Part shown: positions 8,592-16,802 of the stretch, one piece after another
Numbering within the stretch: position 1 is the first letter of the stretch
How the letters are laid out: every line of letters begins with the position of its first letter
NCBI GenBank assembly: GCA_030669595.1
Contig: DAOVDG010000008.1
Span: 1-34,790, forward strand
DNA length: 34,790 bases
DNA from: Candidatus Thorarchaeota archaeon
Lineage (GTDB): Archaea > Asgardarchaeota > Thorarchaeia > Thorarchaeales > Thorarchaeaceae
Direction of reading: 5' to 3'
Position numbers and translations under genes: made by a program
The notes under the pieces: model-generated
What the model saw: only the letters and a program-made list of their open reading frames with translations
Told to the model about the DNA's origin: nothing
Database searches by the model: none

Positions 8592-9668
8592 GTGGATGAT
8601 AAGCACAGGTTACCTTATTACAGTTCATCTGCATTTGTGAATGGGGGAAGAGTCGCATTGGAATCTGAAAGATTTCCAAAATTCGAAAAATCGCTTGAAC
8701 GCGAGCAAGGTTCAGTCTATGAGGAGGATCTGAGCGACATCTTGCTTATTTCTGGCGGCGGGGTTCTCGCTATTTGTATGGTCTATCTCGTGTTTGAGTT
8801 CATGTCAAAGTCCCCTTTTGTGGGATTGGCAGAGCTTGGAGCCCTATGTGGATTTGCCATCCTCACTTATGGCCTATACATTCGAAAAAGAGAGCATGAG
8901 AAATATCATTTTCGCGGTCTCAGTCGACGCATCAAGGATGGAAAGCGGCTTCTGCCGATTGCCTCAATGGTAGCAAACTTTCAGAAGCCAACCGAGAATC
9001 AACCATCTCTCCTAAATCATTCAGAGGTTGTGACCTTCTTCCACGAGTTCGGTCATCTAATGCATGCCATTACAAACAAAGCTAGCTACGCAAGATTCGG
9101 TCTAAGTGGAGTCTTGCGGGATTTTATCGAAGTTCCCTCACAGATGCTTGAGAATTGGGCGTGGAAGGAGGAGGTACTAACACTCCTGTCCGGGCATTTC
9201 GAAGATAACAAGAAGAAACTCCCATCAGAGATGTTGAAACGGATGATTAAGGCAAAACTGCTAGATATCGGTTCTTTTCAACTCAGACAGGTTTTCTACT
9301 CATTGATAGACCTCAAGTACCACACTGAAGGAGCTGAGGACACAACAGCGGAATATATCAAACTCTTCAGGGAAATCACTAGAATAGAGTTGCCTGACGA
9401 AACTACCCCCGATGCTGGCTTTGGACACGTAATGGGGGGCTATGCTGCGGCTTACTACAGCTATCTTTGGTCCAAAGTATACGCGGAGGATCTCTTCACG
9501 AAGTTCGAGAAAGCTGGATTCATGGATGAGAAAACAGGGCTCGAGTACCGTGAGAAGATTCTGGCGCCTGGTGGTAGCAAAGACCCTGATGAGATGGTAC
9601 GTGATTTCCTTGGACGCAAATCGAATAACGAAGCATTTCTGAGATCACTTGGTTTTGGCAAGAAGTGA
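8592..9668 (+). CDS. M3A-type metallopeptidase catalytic half fused to a short N-terminal membrane region
   Basis: 'IASMVANFQKPTENQPSLLNHSEVVTFFHEFGHLMHAI...RDFIEVPSQMLENWAW...FGHVMGGYAAAYYSYLWSKVYAEDLF...GLEYREKILAPGGSKDPDEMVRDFLGR' aligns to the C-terminal half of thimet oligopeptidase/Dcp-type peptidases. The first ~100 aa hold hydrophobic segments in place of the M3 N-terminal half. Confidence 0.85.
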   Translation: MDDKHRLPYYSSSAFVNGGRVALESERFPKFEKSLEREQGSVYEEDLSDILLISGGGVLAICMVYLVFEFMSKSPFVGLAELGALCGFAILTYGLYIRKREHEKYHFRGLSRRIKDGKRLLPIASMVANFQKPTENQPSLLNHSEVVTFFHEFGHLMHAITNKASYARFGLSGVLRDFIEVPSQMLENWAWKEEVLTLLSGHFEDNKKKLPSEMLKRMIKAKLLDIGSFQLRQVFYSLIDLKYHTEGAEDTTAEYIKLFREITRIELPDETTPDAGFGHVMGGYAAAYYSYLWSKVYAEDLFTKFEKAGFMDEKTGLEYREKILAPGGSKDPDEMVRDFLGRKSNNEAFLRSLGFGKK

Positions 9669-9787
9669 AGATGGCGACTAAATTGTCCGGTTTCTCGGGG
9701 GTGAAGCGCATTAGGGGAAGAACAAGAGATATGATTGTGGCAGGACCTTGTCCCTTCGCTCTGACATGTTGGTGGAGAAAGCCAAAT

Positions 9788-11128
9788 CTAGAGATTGAAA
9801 GCATCCGCAAGTGAGATGACCCTTCGTCTGAAGTCGGGATGGTCAATCATTAGCAGGTTCCGGCCAACTTCACTGTCAAACATCATCTTGCTAGGATTTT
9901 CGCGAAGCATGGCAAGCAGGTCAACAAGCTCGTCAGTTGAGAGCCTGCGGTCGCCGTCGGAGTCTGCCTTACGCCAGTCAACAACCATATTCTTGGGCCC
10001 TGTGCTGGATTCATCGTGAGTTTCCTTTTTCCTCTGTGCGAGAAGATTCTGCGCCGCAGGAGCTACGGCGTCCTTTATCTGTTGATTACTGATTTCTACA
10101 CCATAGACGTCGCGCATGTTGGTAAGGCGAGTTGTGAGAAAGACCCACGGAGCCATTTGCCTTGCATTTACTTCATCTATTGCGTCCAACGGATATGATA
10201 GAATCATCTGATTGAGCTCTGCATTGGTCAAGGGGTTCATCCGCTCTGGGTTCAATGACTCAAGCCAGCGTATCTCACTCACAAGGGCGGTCACTGCTTC
10301 AGCTCTCTGACCCAATCGAATGAGCCCATTAATGGTGGCTTCCGCTCCCAGAACTTCCGCCGCATGAAGGTCAGCAAGGAGCTCTGCTTCCCGGGATGCT
10401 CTCTGAGCGAAAATGATTGACCCTGACATTATCATCCTTGATGCGATAAAGAAAGCAATCAGGACGCCAAGACGAACTGCCGCCAGAAATAGATCGAAGT
10501 TCACCAGTAGAGAGCTAGCCACGCCAAGTCCGAGCCTCACATATACGTATAGATAGATTAGGTCAACGAAGATGGCGGGCATTCTCACAATGATAGAGAT
10601 TAGGGAGTCGGCATTTTTAACGTGTCCAAGCTCATGAGCGATGACAGACATGACCTCGCTTTGGCCAAGTACGTCCAAGAGGTTCGTGTGAATTACAATA
10701 ACGGTTCCGATGAGTGGTAGGCTGAAAGTGAAAGCATTCGGCAGAGGAGAACGCATAATGAAGACCCTGTCCACAGAGACCCCGCTCTTCTCTGCGAGCT
10801 CCTGAGTCCACTTGACAAGATCATCCCGTGAGTATTGACATCTCCATTTTGTGCTGGCGTCGAACGTGGGATAGAGCTCAACCATGCCTTCTTTTCGCAA
10901 CATGCTCATTGCAACGAGATAGATCATAACAGATTGCGCAAAGACGATTCCGATGAACAGAAGAACCGTGGTGAATGGATTTGAACCCCCAAGACCAATG
11001 CTAACTATTAGCGGAGTAGACTCGTCAAGAATCAGCAAAGACACAAAGGCAATCTGAACGACATCCAAAATAAGGAAAAGAGCAAACGAATTCCACTTCT
11101 TTCTGCTAATCGTTTCAGCCAGGCTCAT
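9788..11128 (-). CDS. M48-family (HtpX-like) membrane metalloprotease with C-terminal EF-hand
   Basis: 'VMSVIAHELGHVKNADSL' HExxH and 'SREAELLADLHAAEVLG' third-ligand motif; hydrophobic segments; C-terminal 'DSDGDRRLSTDE' EF-hand loop. The start at MSLAETISRKK follows AGGAG. Confidence 0.88.
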   Translation of the reverse strand: MSLAETISRKKWNSFALFLILDVVQIAFVSLLILDESTPLIVSIGLGGSNPFTTVLLFIGIVFAQSVMIYLVAMSMLRKEGMVELYPTFDASTKWRCQYSRDDLVKWTQELAEKSGVSVDRVFIMRSPLPNAFTFSLPLIGTVIVIHTNLLDVLGQSEVMSVIAHELGHVKNADSLISIIVRMPAIFVDLIYLYVYVRLGLGVASSLLVNFDLFLAAVRLGVLIAFFIASRMIMSGSIIFAQRASREAELLADLHAAEVLGAEATINGLIRLGQRAEAVTALVSEIRWLESLNPERMNPLTNAELNQMILSYPLDAIDEVNARQMAPWVFLTTRLTNMRDVYGVEISNQQIKDAVAPAAQNLLAQRKKETHDESSTGPKNMVVDWRKADSDGDRRLSTDELVDLLAMLRENPSKMMFDSEVGRNLLMIDHPDFRRRVISLADAFNL

Positions 11129-11323
11129 ATAATACACTCCTAGGAATAATATCGGCACTTGTCAGTCCATGAACGACACCGGACTCTATTTGAATCTTGA
11201 CAATGCTGCGAGTAGTCTTTCGGTTCTTTGGCAAATCAGTTAGCATTTGGCTCAATTGGCTGTATTATGAGGAGAACATAACATCTCAAGTTCTGTGTTT
11301 TCTATGAAAACAGGGGTAAATCG

Positions 11324-11788
11324 ATGAACATGAGATGTAGCACGTGCGGCTCAACAGAAGATACACATGTCGTGTATAACTCGCTGGTGAATGAAGCGGA
11401 ATGGCAATGCCGCTCCTGTGTCAGCAAACGTTTTCCTTCAGGCGCTCGCGTTGTCAAGTTCACTGACACTGCAAATCCGCACCATCCTACTTACTACATG
11501 AATGTGAAATCAAACGCAGATCTGGACCTCGTCATGAGTGTAAGTGAGCGGGCGCAGAAGATTGGAGCAAAGGGATTTCAAGCATGCTTCTACACGGCTC
11601 ACAATCAGGAGAGGCTCATTGGTCCTATGGCATTCCCGCTCGGGTATGCAGGCAACAATCGGCGACTGCGGAAACACGTTGATAAGCTGCGAATGTGGAT
11701 GGAAACTACAAGCATACTCCCGGGTCGAGATGAGTCTAAGAGCAACCTAGAAGACTCAACTCCGCTCTTTGCCCCAATCAACCTCTGA
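11324..11788 (+). CDS. Uncharacterised protein with N-terminal CxxC...CxxC zinc-ribbon-like motif
   Basis: 'MRCSTCGSTEDTHVVYNSLVNEAEWQCRSCVSKRF'; coherent ORF, no family recognised. Confidence 0.6.
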   Translation: MNMRCSTCGSTEDTHVVYNSLVNEAEWQCRSCVSKRFPSGARVVKFTDTANPHHPTYYMNVKSNADLDLVMSVSERAQKIGAKGFQACFYTAHNQERLIGPMAFPLGYAGNNRRLRKHVDKLRMWMETTSILPGRDESKSNLEDSTPLFAPINL

Positions 11789-12332
11789 AGAATGCGAGTT
11801 TCGAGTGCTAGAAATCGCCCTCTTCCTGAGGAGTCTTCTTGACACTCGATTCAAGCGTACTCGTCCAGTTGAGTTCTCTCTCCCCACTCTCTTTATCCTC
11901 CTATCTCTCCCCCCACGAGAGCCTGACGTAGAACCGTGGCATGACATGGAAGGCTTGAAGCACCTAGACAACACGGCTTGCCCCTTGAGTATCCTTATCA
12001 GCCAGTACCGTGTGAGGTAATCTAAGCCCCACAGAGGGACCCTAGATACTACTCGACGCCCCCTTGCGAAGTCAGGCTGCGTCTCAATGATATTGCGATA
12101 CTCCTCTCAGCCCCGTCGAACAACCCCCTCCTCTGAAAGCTGAGTCCCTCGCCGAACAATAGTCCAAGTTCGCATCAGATGGGATCTTTCAGTCTGTCAT
12201 CTATTCTTCTCCTTCACTGCGATTGGTGGACATGGCATTCATGCAGCTAGACTCAGGAAGGGTCTTACGCGCACACGGATGCAAGGGGCCAACTACCATG
12301 CCAATGTCCGGGTCATAGTTGAGTACAACGCG

Positions 12333-12968
12333 CTAGTCTTCTGCGGTTTCTGCGAGATCTTGTTTCTCTTTCGCGGCCCCTACGACCACCTCTTTAGAAC
12401 TGGACTGAGCCGGCTTGGATTCCGGAGCTGCTGCATCCTTGTCCCACCGCTGCTTTCGTTCTTCCATTTGTTGCCACGGTGTGGTGATCTCCGGCGGTGG
12501 CCTAAGCTTCATAATCACAAGTCCTGTCAAGAAGAGGACTGGGATTGGTCCGAACAGCGGGACCAAGATCTGACCGGGGTCAGGACTGGAAGCCAACTGC
12601 CCTATCATCCCAAGATATGCCACTACTAGAATCTGAAGCTCGGATGCAACACCTACAAGGAGTGTATTCAGCTTCGTCGTCCTCCCATTGTAGTATCTGA
12701 CCATTTGATAGGCGAACACTGGTCGAAGGGAAAAAAAGAGTAGGCCGGCCGTCAACATGGGAAGTTGAACCATGACAATATGTATGGCGTGGTCCCAATA
12801 GGATGCCTCCCAAGTCATGGCCATAAGTTGCCAATTGAAGCCGTACTCGAAACCGGGATATACTGTAAAGGCAGCAGGTCCAAGCAAAGCCACGAAGGTC
12901 ATTATAAATATAATACCTCTCGGACGCGATGTGTCTTGATTGACTTGTGCTGTATCACTCTCTTCCAC
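12333..12968 (-). CDS. Uncharacterised multi-TM membrane protein
   Basis: Four or five hydrophobic segments and a charged C-terminal tail. An upstream minus-strand TTTAAA TATA-like element lies at about 13014-13020. Confidence 0.7.
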   Translation of the reverse strand: MEESDTAQVNQDTSRPRGIIFIMTFVALLGPAAFTVYPGFEYGFNWQLMAMTWEASYWDHAIHIVMVQLPMLTAGLLFFSLRPVFAYQMVRYYNGRTTKLNTLLVGVASELQILVVAYLGMIGQLASSPDPGQILVPLFGPIPVLFLTGLVIMKLRPPPEITTPWQQMEERKQRWDKDAAAPESKPAQSSSKEVVVGAAKEKQDLAETAED

Positions 12969-13059
12969 GGATTAATGCACCTCCATCACTTCTGACATTA
13001 GCTCTGTATGCGATTTTAAATAGCTTGATTTGGCTCAGGGCTTTGTTGTGCTATTCGTC

Positions 13060-13729
13060 CTATGGCAGGTAGTACACTATCCTGCTGACTGTCAAGGAAG
13101 CCGGCTCATCGTGATCGGTGCGAGCTGTCGCCATGTAATAAGGTCCACGTCTGATAACCGTGACTTTAAGTGCGACCTTAAAAACGTAGGCGTTTCCATT
13201 TGCTAGATCCACTGAGAAGCGTTTCTCTATGCTCCTGGTGATTACATATTCTTCATTGACCCATCCCGACGTAGTGTACACACCCGCTGACCATGCGTAC
13301 TTTTCCTGAAGTAGCTTGCCTGCTGAATTGTAGACCTGATAGATAACTCCTATCTCGATCTCTGCTGGGTGCCACCAAAAGTCCGCTCCAGCACATATCC
13401 GATAATCAAGGGTCCAGGTAGAAGAAATGCACCAAGAAGCCGTGACAGACTGAGTCATCATCTCATCAGACCCCACCCACGCACGACCATAGGCCCCAGC
13501 GCTGTAAGGGAGAAAAACAAATTTATCTACCGCTTTTACTGTACACACGCCCGAGGACTTGGAAGCAGATACTGTGATGCCAGCATCGGTGCTTGTTGTG
13601 CCTTGGTAGTCATACGGGGGGATATAGTGCGCCGCCGAACGCGGCCGCTACAGGCGCCACTTCGAATGACGCGAAGATGAGGGCCAGAAGCACTAGTCCC
13701 ATCGCGTATTGTCTTGTTTCGATTTTCAT
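13060..13729 (-). pseudogene. Predicted secreted protein split by a +1 frameshift at a C6 tract
   Basis: Minus-strand ATG at 13729 follows AAGGAG and encodes MKIETRQYAMGLVLLALIFASFEVAPVAAAFGGALYPPV* (signal peptide). The downstream frame reads ...PPYDYQGTTSTDAGITVSASKSSGVCTVKAVDKFVFLPYSAGAYGRAW... (ORF 13060-13548). Removing one C from the tract at 13616-13621 joins the two. Confidence 0.7.
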
Positions 13730-13943
13730 CTATTTCTCATCTCCTTGACATAGTTTCATGCCTTCTAGCTCTAACTTCTATACAAGAGAATCAACGGAGG
13801 GACGAAACTCAGTCTGCTTCACCCCCCATGAGACTCACCGCTACTCAATCGAGGCCCTTTGTTGGAAACCGGACATAATACCCAGATATTACCTTAACAT
13901 CTGGCCATCATTATGGCACTAAGCACTGCACATCCGTGTAAGG

Positions 13944-14633
13944 ATGGCATTCATCACAGCTGACAAGACCTTCGACGAGATTGTGAATACATGTGTCTCC
14001 GAGTTAGACAAATCGCTCTACAGTGGCCTTGAGGTTGCTACGATGCATCTCTTCTACAGCTCCAGGCTCCTCCGCGACGGCCTGCTCAGGTTCCCAGTCC
14101 AATGCTAGCTCCCCAAAGAGGAAGGCGGCCTTAAGGGCCGGTGCATCATGATCGACAGCAACAGCGTCCTCAGGACCGACAGGCTCACTGATATCGCCTT
14201 CGAGCTGGGCATCGAGCCGGAGGCTGCCATGCACAACATCTTCATCTCGCGTGTCTTCAACCACTCTCAGACCTACGACCTCGTGATGACCAAGCTGGAC
14301 TCCTTCTTTGGATGCATCCCTGCAAGGCTTCTTCTCCTTCCTGGTTTTGCTGATATCTACTATCGAGAGGGGGTTGACGCTAAGGGGAAACAACACCTGA
14401 CTCACATGGCACACGGGCTCATAACCTTCTCCCTTAAGCATGAAATAACCACCATCATCGAGGGGAGTTTATCACCCAAGTTCAAGAGGTGATCTGCTGC
14501 CAGTCATGCCATCAAGCATAGTGCACAGGTCCATGCATATGTGAAGGAACCCCCTAAACGGACCATCTACCATCTCATGAAACACCCTCAGCTACCTCCA
14601 AAAAGGTCGGATACAATTTCCAGTTGCATCTGA
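13944..14633 (+). pseudogene. Degenerate RadA/Rad51-like recombinase reading frame with two in-frame stops
   Basis: One frame reads MAFITADKTFDEIVNTCVSELDKSLYSGLEVATMHLFYSSRLLRDGLLRFPVQC*LPKEEGGLKGRCIMIDSNSVLRTDRLTDIAFELGIEPEAAMHNIFISRVFNHSQTYDLVMTKLDSFFG...HEITTIIEGSLSPKFKR*SAASHAIKHSAQVHAYVKEPPKRTIYHLMKHPQLPPKRSDTISSCI*. It is colinear with archaeal RadA (FITADE..., LDKLLGGGIET, VQLPPEEGGLxGxxIxIDTExTFRPERIxxIA, HSATxRxYLRKxKxxKRIARLIDxPHLPEGEA). TAG at 14106-14108, TGA at 14490-14492. Confidence 0.82.
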
Positions 14634-14682
14634 TGGTTCGTCTCATTCTGAACTTCCAGATTTCGTTTCGGAAGATGAAGAG

Positions 14683-14700
14683 TGAGCCCCGGAGGGCTCA
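14683..14700 (-). terminator. Hairpin just downstream of the 14709-15221 gene
   Basis: TGAGCCC-CGGA-GGGCTCA perfect 7-bp stem with a 4-nt loop, followed on the minus strand by a pyrimidine-rich stretch. Confidence 0.45.
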
Positions 14701-14708
14701 AAGCTGTA

Positions 14709-15221
14709 TTAGAAATCCCCTAGTTCCTCAGGAGTTTTTTGGACTCCGGTACATACTGAGGAGTATTCAAGAAGTTTCCATTGTCCACTCGAGTTCTTGC
14801 GCACCTGCAAAGGCGTCGGGTTTGATTTCCCACCACTCTGAATGAATATCTTCATTCCCTTTCCATGGTCCTGTTTCTTAACCACAGTCATGGTCAGAGA
14901 GCTCTTACTGAACTTGTATCCATTCTCAGGAGTGCCACCAACATAGGAGCGTGCAATGTTCCTATTCTTCTTGAACTGTCCAACAAAATACTTCGCACTT
15001 CTACCAAGCTTCAGTCCAGAAGGGGACCCTCCTTTTTTGAGACAGTCCTTCTTTGACACAATCACGGTCATCATCGCATCAGCCAAATCGGGATCTTTCT
15101 CAATGTTGAGTGCTGCGATAAGATAGTACATGATGGTGTTCTCGGGTTTTCCTGCATCCTTCTCCCATTCAGATTCGAACTTGGAAAATGATGTTATGAT
15201 CTTCTTGGTGACCTTGGCCAT
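14709..15221 (-). CDS. Uncharacterised protein (possibly DUF6935-like)
   Basis: Coherent 170-aa ORF 'MAKVTKKIITSFSKFESEWEKDAGKPENTIMYYLIAALNIEKDPDLADAMMTVIVSKKDCLKKGG...'. The family link is a weak recollection only. Confidence 0.7.
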   Translation of the reverse strand: MAKVTKKIITSFSKFESEWEKDAGKPENTIMYYLIAALNIEKDPDLADAMMTVIVSKKDCLKKGGSPSGLKLGRSAKYFVGQFKKNRNIARSYVGGTPENGYKFSKSSLTMTVVKKQDHGKGMKIFIQSGGKSNPTPLQVRKNSSGQWKLLEYSSVCTGVQKTPEELGDF

Positions 15222-15371
15222 ATCAAATCACTCCGCTTTCTATCGCATCGGTACACAAAAAGATTGGGTGGCCAGATGCCGCTATTGCTTCTTGGGCGCA
15301 CTCACTCTTGTATCATCCGCATACTTTATTTTGCCACTAAAGGAGTGCCAATAGCTAACTGGTGGCAACGC

Positions 15372-16802
15372 ATGACCGATGGAAAAGACATCGCAGAGTA
15401 CTGTGTGGAACTTGGACGTGAGCTTGGCGCGAAATATGTTGAAGCGCGTTATGAAAATGAACGGGCCAGAGGATTGGCTTACAGGAACGGAGAACCGATC
15501 TCAGGTGGGACGACACCATCCGTGGGGATAGGGGTCCGACTTCTTGTTGATGGAAACATGGGCTTTGCGTCTTTTGACAGAATGGACCGTGAGATTGCTA
15601 GAGATGCGATTCAGGTTGCGCTCAAGATGGCAAGGAATGCTCAGAGGGAAGAGCACATAGAATTGGGCGAACCCGTGGCCAACAAGGCCAAGTGGACCAC
15701 GGATGTCAAGGAGCCGCTTTCGGACGTGGACATTGATACGTTGATGGACACAGCCAAAGAGCTGAACGCTCAGATGAAAGACCTAGCCCAGTTCGTTCTC
15801 GTGATGAACCCTACTGTTATCGACAAGTACATCGTAACCAGCGAGGGGGCTGAGATCACTGGACATATCTCCTACATTAAACTGTTGACGGTGCTCACTG
15901 CAAAGGGGAAGGTAGGCTCCGAACAGAAATTTCTGGATATGACACAGTCTGGTGGCTGGGAGCGCATAAAGGAGGCCAAGGTCAATGAAACCCTTGGCGA
16001 CGAGGTACGAGAACTCCAGAAGGCTGCACTCACAGCGAAGAAAGTTCCCGAGCTGATGGAACGCCCAATTGACATGATAGTCGGACCCGAGGTGGCAGGG
16101 ATTATTGCGCACGAAAACGTTGGTCACCCAAGCGAGGGCGACAGAATCATGGGCCGCGAGGGAGCTCAGGCCGGTGAGAGTTTCTGGAGAGACCTCAAGA
16201 TAGGCGATTCAAGAGTTGGGAGCGATGCAGTGACAGTCAGCGAAGATCCTACCATACCCAACACAGGAGGATTCTATCTCTATGATGATGAGGGAGTCAA
16301 GGCAAGGAAGAGAGTCCTGATCAAGAACGGCATTCTGAATGAACCCCTCCTCAATAGGGAGTTTGGTGTCAAGTTTGGAACTGGTTCGAATGGTGCCGCT
16401 AGAGCCTCAAGTTATGATCGAGAGCCCATTATCAGAATGGCAAACACCTACTTTGAACCTGGTGACCATTCGCTCGAAGAATTAATTGAGGATGTTAAGC
16501 TGGGGGTTCTAAAAAAATCGTTTACGGAATGGAATATTGACGATAGGCGCTACCAATCAAAGTACACGGGATGCGTTGCGTATCTGATAAAGAATGGTGA
16601 ACTGACAGACACGATGGTAAGAAGGCCAGTGATGGAAACCACGAGCGTTGGCCTGCTAAGCGCGGTCGATGCAGTCTCGAATAACCTTAGATTTGACTTC
16701 CCAGGCACCTGTGGGAAGAGTGACCCGATGCAGGGAGTACCTGTGTACGCAGGAGGCGGAGAGGTAAGATTCCGTGCTATTCGTCTTGGAGGTGTTGGGT
16801 AA
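15372..16802 (+). CDS. tldD: TldD-family metalloprotease subunit
   Basis: 'IIAHENVGHPSEGDRIMGREG' (HExxxH-type motif), 'VSEDPTIPNTGGFYLYDDEGVKARKRVLIKNGIL', 'FGGGEVRFRAIRLGGVG'-like C-terminus. Start chosen at MTDGKDIAEY. Confidence 0.93.
   Translation: MTDGKDIAEYCVELGRELGAKYVEARYENERARGLAYRNGEPISGGTTPSVGIGVRLLVDGNMGFASFDRMDREIARDAIQVALKMARNAQREEHIELGEPVANKAKWTTDVKEPLSDVDIDTLMDTAKELNAQMKDLAQFVLVMNPTVIDKYIVTSEGAEITGHISYIKLLTVLTAKGKVGSEQKFLDMTQSGGWERIKEAKVNETLGDEVRELQKAALTAKKVPELMERPIDMIVGPEVAGIIAHENVGHPSEGDRIMGREGAQAGESFWRDLKIGDSRVGSDAVTVSEDPTIPNTGGFYLYDDEGVKARKRVLIKNGILNEPLLNREFGVKFGTGSNGAARASSYDREPIIRMANTYFEPGDHSLEELIEDVKLGVLKKSFTEWNIDDRRYQSKYTGCVAYLIKNGELTDTMVRRPVMETTSVGLLSAVDAVSNNLRFDFPGTCGKSDPMQGVPVYAGGGEVRFRAIRLGGVG

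Noticed and set aside
12279-12629. 116-aa plus-strand ORF
   Set aside because: Mostly antisense to the coherent multi-TM protein at 12333-12968.
14106-14108. Pyrrolysine read-through of the in-frame TAG in the RadA-like frame
   Set aside because: A second stop (TGA at 14490) interrupts the same frame and the Walker A motif is lost. Pyrrolysine is not expected in RadA, so decay is simpler.
14004-14441. 145-aa minus-strand ORF
   Set aside because: It lies antisense to the RadA-like frame, whose plus-strand translation has clear family similarity. The minus ORF is a shadow frame.
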